Shown here piece after piece: positions 45,602 through 54,428 of a DNA stretch of 62,838 nucleotides; the stretch's first letter is position 1, and each line of letters opens with the position of its first letter. Position numbers and translations under genes: made by a program. A model generated the notes under the pieces. That model worked only from the letters and a program-made list of their open reading frames with translations, did no database searches and was not told where the DNA came from. The stretch comes from a virus, in IMG/VR virus record IMGVR_UViG_3300042444_000200, positions 1 through 62,838 of that record; one strand, given 5' to 3'.

Positions 45602-48600
45602 TCAATACGCTGGGCCGTACTGCCCGTACCCGTACATGCGGGCGGCAGAGACCGACTTGAGCACGCGGGACAGTCGCTCGACCTCGTCTGGGCCCATGCC
45701 CTCGCCAGCCCCGTTTGCTGCTCTGTTTATGGCCTGTTCCCCATCCGCACCGCCAAGTTGAGGTGCGGCCGCTGCGGCTTCCTCGCCAAAAACAGATTCG
45801 CCGTAATCGGCTTCGGGCGAGCCGCCAGCCGCTGCGGGCTCGCTCTCCTGTGGTGCCGGTGCCGGTGCTGGGGCTTGGCGGCGGGGCGGAACGTCTTGGC
45901 TGGAGTCCCCAAACACCGCGTCGTTGTAGGAAGAGGGCTCTGTCTTGGCATCCCTCTCGCCGAGAACCATGCCAGCGATTGGCGGCACGGCGGCGATGCC
46001 AGCGATCCTTGCGACATTCCCCCACCGCTTGTCCTTTGGCCCAATGATCCGGTCGATCAGGGTAGGGCCCGGAGGCGGCTCCGGGAGGTTGGGGTCAAAT
46101 GTGACCACATCCTCATCTGTCGTGGGCAATCTTGCAGTGTTGCCGTCCTCGTCTACATACGGCTTCATCCAGTCGGCGTCTTCTTTGAACTTTGGTTCGT
46201 CGCTGACCTGCCGGGCGCGGACTGACGGAATATGGGTCGTGCTGGCGGCTGGGGCTGGCGGCGGCACGGGCTTCGACTCTTTCGTGCCGTCTACGACGCG
46301 AGGCTTCCCGTTAGACGAAGTGACCACGCCCTCTGGGGCGGGCTTTGCGGCAGTCGAACTGCTCACCCCCGACATCCGGCCCGTGCCGGGAGTCAACTTG
46401 GCCGGGCCCTTCGGAGGCGGCGTCACCTCAGTCGTCAGTTCGCCAGCCGAGTCTTTCATGTGATCCGGGATCGGCGGGAAGACCTCGCCGTCTTCGCCGG
46501 GCACGTTGTCGCCCTCGACAACATCGCCGGGCTTTCTTCGCTGCCTGATCGTCGTGCCAATGGGCGGCTTCGCTGGGGCCTCAAACGTGGTCGGGCCATT
46601 GGTCTTTCGGAGTTCGGCACCCTTTGCGTCAATCGCGTCAAACAGTTCGAGGTCTGACAGTCCCTCGTGCGGTACGCCCCACTGCTCTGCGAGGTTTCGC
46701 ATCTGCTCGACGGGCGGTGCGTTGGCCGGAAGCGTGCGCGGGGCAGGCGTCGCAGCGGTCGCGGCGGGCTTCGCAACCTCTTCGGCGGGCTTCGCGGCTG
46801 CCTCGCTGGCGGCGGCTCGTGCGTTCGCTTGCTCCTGCGTCTGCTTCGCTACCTCCAGAGACTCCTTCTGTGCGGTCTCGAAACTTGACGCCGGGTTCGT
46901 CATGTCGATGGACTTCGGCGCGGCCGCGTTGGGCACCCACTTCTTGCCGACCAACTTGCCGTCTGCGTCAACGGCCTCTTGGCCGAACTGCTTGACGGCA
47001 GCGTCAACGCCCTTCTTCTTGATGAACCCCGTGATCTCGGAGTCGCCGGTCATGGCTGCGGGAACGGCCGTGAGATTGTCGGCGGCTGCGGGCGTCGGAG
47101 CAGGGGCCGGAGCAACCTCTGCCTGCGGGGCCGGTGCCTCGACCACAGCCTTCTTCCGCGAGCGGGGAGGCTTCGCCGCAGGAGTCGGCACGCCACCTTC
47201 AGGTACTTCTGCCAGCGGCCCGGCTGCTGGTGCCGGAGTGGCGGGGGTCTTTGCTTTCTCGGGGCTCGGGAACCACTTGTCCCAGTAGTCGTTCACCGCC
47301 CTGTCGCTGCCAGTGTTCATCGACTCGGTGAGGGCCTTAGCAAACGCATCGTTTCGTGCGATGTCGTCGGCCGACTCCGAGCGAGTCACGAGTTCGCCGG
47401 TCTGAAGATTCTTCTGAAGAGGGGTCGTTCGCTTGGCGTCTGGGCCGCGAACATTGTCCGGCACCGGCGGCAGTCGGCTGGCGTCTTGGGATGTGCCGGG
47501 AGAAACAATCCCCGCAGGGTCTGTCTCTGTCATCGCCGGAGCGTCGCTTGCTGGCCGCGCTCCGCCTGTTGCTGGGCCGACGCCCAACTTTCTTGCATCT
47601 GTGCCAAGAGTTGTCCGCAGTTCACGCAGTGCCTTGTCAGTAGCCTTGCTCGCGGCAACGCGGTCATCAAGCGAGCCAGCCGCTGGCGTTGCTCCTCCGG
47701 CGACGCGCCCTTCTTTGCGGATGGCGGCATCCAGCGTGCGGGACATCTCCGGCGTCCACTGGAGATTGGGCAGGCCCTGAGACTTGCGGTACTTGTTGAT
47801 GTAGGTCTCGACTCGGGCAATCGCCGACTGGACGCTAAACCAGTTTGTGTTCTCCTCAAGCCGCGACGCCATTTCCAGCATCGTGCGGAACGCCTCTTGC
47901 GGGTACTTGAGGCTTCCGTCTGCTGCGTCTTCGGTCAAGACCTGATGCGTGACGGGGAGTCGCCCGCGCTGGTCGGCCGCGACGAGTCGGCCAATGCGGC
48001 TTGAGCCCCGACCGCTTTGTGAAGAGAACCCCGACTGCGTTTGGCCTTCGACGAGGTTGCCGTCCTTGTCAACGACCTCGCTGCCCTTCGTGGCGGTGCC
48101 GCCACCCTCGCCCATAGCAATCCCGCGATTGTAGTCTGCTGTCGAAAGGTCGTACGGCTCCATGTCAAAGCCCGGCCTCAGCCGGTACAGACTCTTCGAG
48201 CCATTCTCCAAAACGTCCTGCTTGCGCATGGACTGGCTGCTTTGCCAAGACCGAGCCCGCTCCATGAGTTCCTTCGTGGGAGCGCCATCTCCGCCTTCGC
48301 TGCGCATCCGGTCGGCAACCTTGTGTGCAATCTCCTGCTGCTGGGTGATGATCGAAAGACGCTGCAACTTCGCCTCTTCGGGCGACATGTCCTCAAGTTG
48401 GCGTAGCGTCTGGATTTCTTCGGCAGTGAATAGGCCGCCGTGCGAAATCGGGTCAGACATGATGTTGTGGGCATCGTCCGGCGAAGCCTCTATCGCTGAA
48501 TCAAGTCGCACCTTGCTTTCCGACAGGGCGTGATTGAGGAGGTCTTCGAGGTCGGAGGTCTTCTGTCCGTCGCGAGGCAGGTTTCCGGTTGAAGCAAGCG

Positions 48601-49273
48601 CCTTGCGGATGTCGCCGGGCAACTCTCCCTTGTTGAGGCGGCTCTTTTCCGGCTCGTTCACATCGACGTACTTGCGCTGCTCGTATTCGGGGGTGGAGTA
48701 GTCCACCTTCTCGCGAGATCCATCTGCTCGAACGTGCTCGGTCGTGATCTTCGGCGACGCCTGCCGCTTGCGATTGCCAACGCCCGCTGGAGATGGCTCG
48801 CCAATCTGCGGATCATCCTTGCCGAGTTGCAAAACATCACTGCCGGGCTCGCCGTCGTCCAACTTATCGACTGGGACTTCCACGCCTTTCTTGGCCTTGC
48901 GGACTGCCTCGAACTCCGCCGCCCACTTCGCGTTCTCGCTGGCGGCGTTCTCGACGATACCCTTCTGGATTTCAGGCTTGAGGGATCGGAAGGCTTCCTG
49001 CCCCGCCAGCGTGTGCAGGTCGTTGCGGAGAGCACGCACCCGTGCGGCAGAGTCGCCCATGTTGGCTGTGTCAACTGCCTGCTCAAGAGCCTGCGTGCGA
49101 ACGGCAGGCTCTGCGGCGGCTTTCGCCTTGCCTGCGCTTGGGTTCACTTCGAGTTCGAGCGCAGACTTCGGAACAATGCGCGTTGGCTTTGTCGGCTTCT
49201 TGCCGGAACGCGCAGCGTTGATACCCCGAAGGGCCTTCTCGGCAGAGGTAAGGTTCGAGAACTTGTCAGCCAT
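45602..49273 (-). CDS. Giant Pro/Ala-rich virion protein (1223 aa)
   Basis: MADKFSNLTSAEKALRGINAARSGKKPTK; basic start, helical N-terminal half (DVLENGSKSLYRLRPGF, LRQLEDMSPEEAKLQRLSI), long Pro/Ala/Glu disordered region (about 650-1070), and an acidic end. Similar composition to its neighbours suggests a shared internal complex. A GGCCATAAAC motif lies in its last 45 codons, 133 bases before the next gene. No catalytic site visible. Confidence 0.7.
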   Translation of the reverse strand: MADKFSNLTSAEKALRGINAARSGKKPTKPTRIVPKSALELEVNPSAGKAKAAAEPAVRTQALEQAVDTANMGDSAARVRALRNDLHTLAGQEAFRSLKPEIQKGIVENAASENAKWAAEFEAVRKAKKGVEVPVDKLDDGEPGSDVLQLGKDDPQIGEPSPAGVGNRKRQASPKITTEHVRADGSREKVDYSTPEYEQRKYVDVNEPEKSRLNKGELPGDIRKALASTGNLPRDGQKTSDLEDLLNHALSESKVRLDSAIEASPDDAHNIMSDPISHGGLFTAEEIQTLRQLEDMSPEEAKLQRLSIITQQQEIAHKVADRMRSEGGDGAPTKELMERARSWQSSQSMRKQDVLENGSKSLYRLRPGFDMEPYDLSTADYNRGIAMGEGGGTATKGSEVVDKDGNLVEGQTQSGFSSQSGRGSSRIGRLVAADQRGRLPVTHQVLTEDAADGSLKYPQEAFRTMLEMASRLEENTNWFSVQSAIARVETYINKYRKSQGLPNLQWTPEMSRTLDAAIRKEGRVAGGATPAAGSLDDRVAASKATDKALRELRTTLGTDARKLGVGPATGGARPASDAPAMTETDPAGIVSPGTSQDASRLPPVPDNVRGPDAKRTTPLQKNLQTGELVTRSESADDIARNDAFAKALTESMNTGSDRAVNDYWDKWFPSPEKAKTPATPAPAAGPLAEVPEGGVPTPAAKPPRSRKKAVVEAPAPQAEVAPAPAPTPAAADNLTAVPAAMTGDSEITGFIKKKGVDAAVKQFGQEAVDADGKLVGKKWVPNAAAPKSIDMTNPASSFETAQKESLEVAKQTQEQANARAAASEAAAKPAEEVAKPAATAATPAPRTLPANAPPVEQMRNLAEQWGVPHEGLSDLELFDAIDAKGAELRKTNGPTTFEAPAKPPIGTTIRQRRKPGDVVEGDNVPGEDGEVFPPIPDHMKDSAGELTTEVTPPPKGPAKLTPGTGRMSGVSSSTAAKPAPEGVVTSSNGKPRVVDGTKESKPVPPPAPAASTTHIPSVRARQVSDEPKFKEDADWMKPYVDEDGNTARLPTTDEDVVTFDPNLPEPPPGPTLIDRIIGPKDKRWGNVARIAGIAAVPPIAGMVLGERDAKTEPSSYNDAVFGDSSQDVPPRRQAPAPAPAPQESEPAAAGGSPEADYGESVFGEEAAAAAPQLGGADGEQAINRAANGAGEGMGPDEVERLSRVLKSVSAARMYGYGQYGPAY
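45725..45734 (-). promoter_or_regulatory. GGCCATAAAC motif inside coding sequence
   Basis: Within the 1223-residue gene, coding Ala-Ile-Asn with the ATA codon, which looks infrequent in this GC-rich genome. It is 133 bases before the ATG of the 774-residue gene, so it may be an internal promoter. Confidence 0.5.
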
Positions 49274-49276
49274 TCG

Positions 49277-49606
49277 TCACTTCTTCTTCTTGAATGGGAA
49301 CGGCTTCTTGCCCTTCTTGAACTTGCTCTTGTCAGGGTCAGCCTTGCTGTCCTTCTTCTTGTCTGCCTCTTCGTGCATCTTGTCGCGGAGTTCGGACGGC
49401 AGTTCTGCCTCGTCGGACGGATCGTCCTTGTGCGGCTTCTTGCCGTGACGCTCTGCCATCAGGTCGGCAGTGTCCTCGTTCTCTGCGTCTTCCTCTTCGC
49501 GAGCCTTGTCGCGATTCGCCTTCTTGTTGTCGTCGCTCTTGAGCAGGGCCTGCTTGAGCAAACGCTTGAGGGCGGTTGGCTTGATGTCGTCGAGGTCAAA
49601 CTCCAT
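49277..49606 (-). CDS. Highly charged small protein (109 aa)
   Basis: MEFDLDDIKPTALKRLLKQALLKSDDNKK; Lys, Asp and Glu exceed half of the residues. It ends FKKGKKPFPFKKKK. Disordered except the first helix; it could condense DNA or act as an assembly aid in the head. A CCATAAAC motif is 61 bases upstream. Stop followed by three bases to the next gene. Confidence 0.65.
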   Translation of the reverse strand: MEFDLDDIKPTALKRLLKQALLKSDDNKKANRDKAREEEDAENEDTADLMAERHGKKPHKDDPSDEAELPSELRDKMHEEADKKKDSKADPDKSKFKKGKKPFPFKKKK

Positions 49607-49615
49607 GTCTCTCTC

Positions 49616-50176
49616 CTATCCAAGTAGTCGTCGAAGAATGTCGAGTTGCGCCTTCTGTCGTGCCGCGTTTATGGTTGCGCCAGCCTGCTGTCCTGCAAAG
49701 CCCTTCGCCCAGTTGGCTTGGTCAAACATGTGCTGCAAGACGCCCATCTGCTGGGCCTCCTGCTCGCGTCCAAACTGGAAAGCAAGGCGAGCCTGAGCGT
49801 TGTTCATTTGGTCTTGGGCCTGAATGCCAGCAGAGTCTGCGCGGCCTTGCGCGAGCGCCTGCTGCTGCCCGACCTGTGCGAAGTAGTCCGTCCCCCTTGA
49901 GGAACTGATGCCATTGCGAGCCATCTGCTTCTGGAAGATTCGAGGATCGCCCATCATCTGGGCCTGCCCCATGCGGTTGTTCACCGCAGTCTGGGTCGAG
50001 TTGGCGGAGATGTAGTTCGGCTCCTGCCAAGTTGACTGAGACGAAATGTTTGTTCCGCCGTTGAGGCCACCAAGAGCGCTTCCGCCCTTTGGCATTGACT
50101 TTGGTGCGGCCGGAGCGGGGTTTGGCCCAGCACTGCCGGGAGCCAAAAGCACAGGCGGCGACGATCCGGGATTCAT
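49616..50176 (-). CDS. Gln/Ala-rich virion-type protein (about 186 aa)
   Basis: MNPGSSPPVLLAPGSAGPNPAP from ATG; GTG codons a few residues earlier overlap the upstream stop. Pro/Gly-rich start, then Gln/Ala-rich helix (AQVGQQQALAQGRADSAGIQAQ, FQFGREQEAQQMG). Resembles the 176-residue protein near terL and the 190-residue neighbour. Likely a minor ejection protein. Confidence 0.65.
   Translation of the reverse strand: MNPGSSPPVLLAPGSAGPNPAPAAPKSMPKGGSALGGLNGGTNISSQSTWQEPNYISANSTQTAVNNRMGQAQMMGDPRIFQKQMARNGISSSRGTDYFAQVGQQQALAQGRADSAGIQAQDQMNNAQARLAFQFGREQEAQQMGVLQHMFDQANWAKGFAGQQAGATINAARQKAQLDILRRLLG
49667..49675 (-). promoter_or_regulatory. ACCATAAAC motif inside coding sequence
   Basis: In the coding end of the Gln/Ala-rich gene (again coding Thr-Ile-Asn with ATA), 61 bases before the charged 109-residue gene. 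Confidence 0.42.
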
Positions 50177-50181
50177 GGAGA

Positions 50182-50754
50182 TCACTTGAACCACCCCCCC
50201 ATTCCAGATATTCCGCGAATGCCTGCGGCGGCAATGCCGGAAGCAAAGCCAATGTTGTTTGCCTCGATCTGGGCGGCGAGTCCCTGCTGCGAGACGCTTC
50301 GGTCGGCCATGTCGCCGTAAATCTTCGCGAGATTCCCTAGACCCGAGAGAGAAGACTCCGACCGCTTGGCCTGCTGCGCCATCTGCATTTGCTGGTTCTG
50401 GGCGTCAATGCCGCGACCGATCTGGGCCGCGTCGTTCAAAGACGTTGAGCGAGCGAGGGCGGCAATGTTTGGGTCAGACGGATTGCCGGTGTTGAGCAGT
50501 CCAGAAAGAACTCCGCCCTTGCCGATGCCTGCCCCGACGTTGATGCCAGACTGGTAGTTGACGGCAGTGGGTGATGGCTGTGAACCGGCGGACGGGGTGC
50601 TTGGAGATGCCTTCGGTGCCTGCGGCTGTGCCCCCCGTCGCGGCTGCGACATGGCATGCTGGACGTTTGCGTTGTGGCGCGCAATCATCCCGTCGTTGGA
50701 CAACTGGCCCATCAGTCCATAGACGCGCTTATTGTCGGGGCTCATGCCTGCCAT
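50182..50754 (-). CDS. Small virion-type protein (190 aa)
   Basis: MAGMSPDNKRVYGLMGQLSNDGMIARHNANVQHAM; GGAG eight bases before. Ser/Pro linker, Gly-rich part (GINVGAGIGKGGVLSGLL), Gln-rich helix and Gly/Ile-rich C-terminus (IGFASGIAAAGIRGISGMGG) that may insert in a membrane. The motif GGCCATAAAC stands 17 bases upstream. Probably an ejection or tail-needle-like part. Confidence 0.66.
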   Translation of the reverse strand: MAGMSPDNKRVYGLMGQLSNDGMIARHNANVQHAMSQPRRGAQPQAPKASPSTPSAGSQPSPTAVNYQSGINVGAGIGKGGVLSGLLNTGNPSDPNIAALARSTSLNDAAQIGRGIDAQNQQMQMAQQAKRSESSLSGLGNLAKIYGDMADRSVSQQGLAAQIEANNIGFASGIAAAGIRGISGMGGWFK

Positions 50755-50757
50755 AGG

Positions 50758-50796
50758 GTTTCTCCGACAGGTTTATGGCCTGATCGCGGGAGAAAC
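50758..50796 (-). promoter_or_regulatory. GGCCATAAAC motif inside an inverted repeat
   Basis: Motif at 50771-50780 lies between GTTTCTCC and GGAGAAAC arms (8-base inverted repeat), and an inner CAGG/CCTG pair brackets the motif itself. Intergenic, 17 bases before the 190-residue gene. Arms may bind a regulator. Confidence 0.55.
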
Positions 50797-50802
50797 AGGC
50801 AC

Positions 50803-51258
50803 CTACGGCAGGGCTTCCGGCCACTTTGCGGCCCGAGCGATAGCCAGCCGGATCAGCGTTTTCCCGGCCAGTTCGACGTACGGGAGTTTCCTCTTGGCGG
50901 CCTCCTCGCCCAGCCAAGTGGAGATCAGTTCCACGTTGTCGCGGCACCACTGGAGGCCCTTCAAATCCATCTCTCGGGCTCTGGCGTTGCACTTACAGGT
51001 GGGCGATGAGGTTATGCCTATCCGCTTCAGCATTCCCTTCATCGCCGTCCCTGCGCCACGAGGAGGCGGGGGCTTGGGTGGGCCGTAGACCTCCGGCTTG
51101 GCAGCCTTCGCCGGGCGGGGCTTCGGGTAGGCCGAGTGCTTCTCGTCAATCGTCCACTCGTCCCCCTGCTTGGAGACGACGCATGGCATGACGTCGGAGA
51201 CTTTGTACCCGCGCTCGGCACAGCGGGCGAACAAGTGCTTCTTGTGACAGGTGATCAT
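50803..51258 (-). CDS. Unknown protein beside Cys-repeat gene (151 aa)
   Basis: MITCHKKHLFARCAERGYKVSDVMPCVVSKQGDEW. Pro/Lys-rich linker, then GITSSPTCKCNARAREMDLKGLQWC with three Cys, then a helical end (WLGEEAAKRKLPYVELAGKTLIRLAIARA). Such proteins often sit beside Cys-rich phage proteins. Coupled to it (ATGA). May help fold or process it. Confidence 0.65.
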   Translation of the reverse strand: MITCHKKHLFARCAERGYKVSDVMPCVVSKQGDEWTIDEKHSAYPKPRPAKAAKPEVYGPPKPPPPRGAGTAMKGMLKRIGITSSPTCKCNARAREMDLKGLQWCRDNVELISTWLGEEAAKRKLPYVELAGKTLIRLAIARAAKWPEALP

Positions 51259-53627
51259 GGGAGTGGGTTCTCCGCGACTCGGGGTATGCAGGTGGGGCGT
51301 CCGAATCGCAGAGGCGCTGTCGGCGGTTCGGCAGCGGGTGCTGGGCCGGTAGTGCAGGCGGCCCCCAAGTTGCTGCCTTGACTATCACTGTTTGCGAAAG
51401 CCATCACGTTCGGGGCCTCCTCCCACTCCTTCTTTCGGCAGTTGAGCGCGAACATGCGATACCGAAAACGAGTCACAGTGGAGAAGCCTATACAGCACTC
51501 ACTGTTCGCCTCACTGTTGGTCTCGGAAACATAATCAGACCAGCCGGTTAAGCGAGCACCTTTGGCGCGAAGATCATCCAGCGGGGAGCAGTCGTTATTT
51601 TCGCAGAAGTAGTCCAGCGTACCCCCCTGCTCCACTCTATCGAAAGTGTAGTAGTCCGACTCGAATCCATTGAGAGGGCTGGGGCCACAGTGGGTAGGGG
51701 CGTCCGGTCGCTGCTGGCCGCAGGGGACGCCGTTTGCCACGCAGTATGTCCCGCCGATCCCCGCGCAGTCGCACCCGCAGGTCGTGTCGAACGCCTCGCC
51801 CGGCTCGTAGAACGTACCGCCCCACTCCTTGCACTGCTTGCGAGAGACGTACGACAGGCCGTACTCGGTGCAGCACCCGCCGATGCAGAGTTCGACGCAC
51901 TGGCCGTTACAGCATTCGCCCGTTGCAACGAGGGAGGTCTCCGTTCCGGGCCGACCATCCTCCCAGCATTGGTTGGTTCCGGGTTTCGGAACCTGCCCAT
52001 CTTGGCAGCAGCCATGACCCTCGAAGTATGTGTCAGGTGCGTCGCAGCCGCAGTCCGAATCGACCACGCACTCCGGTTTCACGCAGTTGCCGCCACAGGT
52101 GTCTTCGTCGTACGGGCCGTTGTCGTCGGGCACGCACTGGTCGTCAACGCAGGCGTACTTCTTGGGCTTGTCGCAGTTGCCGCCGCAGTCGTCTGTGTCG
52201 TACTCGCCGTCGGGGTCTTGGACGCAGGTCTTCGTGCCGTCCCCGTTGTCTTGGCAGGTGTACGCCTCCTTGCAATCTTCGGGGGCACCATCGAGGCAGG
52301 CGTCTTCGCTGTCGTACGGGCCAGAGTCGCCCGACTCGCACGCATCAGGGGCGGTGCAGTACCAGTACACCTTCGCACACGCCGCCTCCTTGCACGCCAC
52401 ATCGTCGTCGTACGGCCCGCCCTTCTCCTCCGTGCCAGCAGGGCAGTTGCCCTTGTAGCAGTTGCGTTCGCCGTTGCTGTCCTCGCAGCAGTAGTACTTC
52501 TCGCACTCGGGTTCGCAGAGGTCTTTCGTGTCGTATGGCCCGCCAACCTCGTTCTCCCCGTAGTACTCGCACTCGTCATCTCGGCAGGTCTTGTTGCCGT
52601 CGCTGTCTTCGCAGCAGTAGTACTTGACGCCGCAGTCTGTGGAGCACTCGCGGGGCGTGGAGTACGGCCCGCCAGCCTCTGTCTGGTCGGGAGGGCACCC
52701 GTACTTGTAGCAGTCCTTGTCGCCGGAGGCGTCCTCGCAGCAGAAGTACACAGGATCGGGCGGGCACTCGCCGTCGCAGTCGGGCGTCTCGTACTGGTTG
52801 AGAATCAGGGAGGGGTCGATGGCGTCGCTGAACGCCACGCACTCGTAGCCATCGACGGGGTACGGAGTCTTCTGGGCGCAGACGTAGTAGACGGGGCACT
52901 GACTATCACAGTCGGTCTCGTCGGTGTACACGCCGACCGTAGTCGTGCCGTTCGGGCAGCGGCCGGGATGGCACGACCGCTCGCCAGTGGCGTCTTGGCA
53001 GCAGTAGTAGAGCGTCTTGCAGTCGTCCGCGCACTCGATGTCGTCGATGTACGGCCCGCCAACTTGGTTCTCGCCGTAGAACTCGCAGCCCTCCTGTCGG
53101 CAGGTCTTTACGCCATCGGCGTCCTCGCAGCAGTAGTACTGCGTGTCTTTGCAGTTGTCCTTGCAGACTTGCAGGTCGGTGTACGGCCCGGTCGGGTCTT
53201 CTGTACAGTCGTATGTGTCAGTGTTGCATTTGTAGTGCGTCACCTTGCACTTGTCGTCGCACTCTTCTGGCGTGTCGTAGACCCCGTACTGAACGTAGCC
53301 AACACCGCACGGAGTGGAGTAGCAGTCCCGGTCGTCAGGGTCGCTGGCTGGCCCGCAGCAGTAGTACTTGTCGGGCGTGCAAACCGCAGCACACTCGGCA
53401 AGGTTCTCGTAGGGCCCGGCCGGGTCTGGCACGCAAGTGTACGAAGAGGTGTCGCACGAGTACCGCTTGCACTTTTCGTTGCACTCTTTCTCGGAGGTGT
53501 ACGGCCCGGAGGGGTCTTGCGTGCAGTCCTGCGTGGCGGGGTTGCACAACCACTTCGTGCAGCAGCACGAGGCGACGAACCCGGCAGCCCGGCGCAGCAG
53601 CCCACTGGCGTTGCGTGCAAGGGGCAT
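51255..53627 (-). CDS. Cysteine-rich tandem-repeat virion protein (790 aa)
   Basis: About thirteen imperfect repeats of 35-45 residues run from residue 20 to 560. Each has Y-Y-C-C-x-D-x-x-G, C-x3-C, a G-P-Y (or GVY) signature and a terminal C-x3-C pair. Over 80 Cys and many Asp/Glu. The last 200 residues are a different Cys-containing domain with SDYVSETNSEANS. No signal sequence. Looks like a disulphide- or metal-crosslinked stalk, perhaps a tail spike exposed outside the cell. I know no close phage family. Confidence 0.75.
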   Translation of the reverse strand: MPLARNASGLLRRAAGFVASCCCTKWLCNPATQDCTQDPSGPYTSEKECNEKCKRYSCDTSSYTCVPDPAGPYENLAECAAVCTPDKYYCCGPASDPDDRDCYSTPCGVGYVQYGVYDTPEECDDKCKVTHYKCNTDTYDCTEDPTGPYTDLQVCKDNCKDTQYYCCEDADGVKTCRQEGCEFYGENQVGGPYIDDIECADDCKTLYYCCQDATGERSCHPGRCPNGTTTVGVYTDETDCDSQCPVYYVCAQKTPYPVDGYECVAFSDAIDPSLILNQYETPDCDGECPPDPVYFCCEDASGDKDCYKYGCPPDQTEAGGPYSTPRECSTDCGVKYYCCEDSDGNKTCRDDECEYYGENEVGGPYDTKDLCEPECEKYYCCEDSNGERNCYKGNCPAGTEEKGGPYDDDVACKEAACAKVYWYCTAPDACESGDSGPYDSEDACLDGAPEDCKEAYTCQDNGDGTKTCVQDPDGEYDTDDCGGNCDKPKKYACVDDQCVPDDNGPYDEDTCGGNCVKPECVVDSDCGCDAPDTYFEGHGCCQDGQVPKPGTNQCWEDGRPGTETSLVATGECCNGQCVELCIGGCCTEYGLSYVSRKQCKEWGGTFYEPGEAFDTTCGCDCAGIGGTYCVANGVPCGQQRPDAPTHCGPSPLNGFESDYYTFDRVEQGGTLDYFCENNDCSPLDDLRAKGARLTGWSDYVSETNSEANSECCIGFSTVTRFRYRMFALNCRKKEWEEAPNVMAFANSDSQGSNLGAACTTGPAPAAEPPTAPLRFGRPTCIPRVAENPLP

Positions 53628-53629
53628 GG

Positions 53630-54427
53630 CTACACCGTGCAGTCGGTTACGGGGATGTCAATCGGCCCGGCAGATTCTGCGGGCGAGCCAAGCACATAGC
53701 GGCTCTCCCGCTTGAAGGTGAGCGCGCCGCTGCTGTCTAGGACGTCGTAGACGTACTCCATCTGCTCAAGCGGAATCGAATCATCGACCTCTGCGCCCAA
53801 GCCAAAGCCGAACATCGTGCGCTTTCGCAGCGTGAGACGCTCGCCATCGATAGAGATGCCGGTGATGACTTCGATGGTTTCGCCCTTCGGCTTGATGGTG
53901 AACTCAAGGCCGTTCCGATCCACCCCAAAGACCTTCTCGTTACTGCTCTTGACGTTGAGCCTGCGGCCTCGAAGGGTATTGCTCTCGAACGTGGCAACCT
54001 CGCCGTTGCCCCCGCTGCCGTTGAGCGAGACTCGCGGGCCATCGACTCGAATGAACGGGCCAGCCGAAATGGAAAAGGAGTTGCGGTAGACGTTGGTGTT
54101 CGTCGGCTGGAAGGGCTCGCGGAGGGGGCGATCCTCTGTCTCTGGAGCGGGAGGTCGGCGGTCGTCCTCTGCACGCTTCTCCTCCTGTGGCGGCCGGATG
54201 CGTGGCATCTCGCCGCTGATCTGCTCTAGGTTGGGGAAGCGGTACTTGCGGAGTTCCGGCGTGACGAACTTGAAGTCGGGCGGCGTCGCGTCAACGGACA
54301 CGGGGCCGCGATGGATGAGTGCTTGTGAGCAGTTGCCAATCGCTGACATGGCACTGTTGGCTGCCAGCGGGTTGATCCCGCCGTCGATGAGTGCCTGCTC
54401 TAGGCGAACCGCCTGCTTGGTAAGCAT
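53630..54427 (-). CDS. Unknown tail/virion protein (265 aa)
   Basis: MLTKQAVRLEQALIDGGINPLAANSAMSAIGN; Pro/Arg-rich middle (EKRAEDDRRPPAPETEDRPL), then beta-rich repeats with GDGERLTLRKRTMFGFG-like strands. It shares a style with baseplate or tail-hub accessory proteins. Precedes the Cys-repeat gene by two bases. Function unknown. Confidence 0.65.
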   Translation of the reverse strand: MLTKQAVRLEQALIDGGINPLAANSAMSAIGNCSQALIHRGPVSVDATPPDFKFVTPELRKYRFPNLEQISGEMPRIRPPQEEKRAEDDRRPPAPETEDRPLREPFQPTNTNVYRNSFSISAGPFIRVDGPRVSLNGSGGNGEVATFESNTLRGRRLNVKSSNEKVFGVDRNGLEFTIKPKGETIEVITGISIDGERLTLRKRTMFGFGLGAEVDDSIPLEQMEYVYDVLDSSGALTFKRESRYVLGSPAESAGPIDIPVTDCTV

Positions 54428-54428
54428 G

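Noticed and set aside
51690-53699. 669-codon open frame on the plus strand
   Set aside because: Antisense shadow of the Cys-repeat gene; Val/Ala/Arg composition with no domain.
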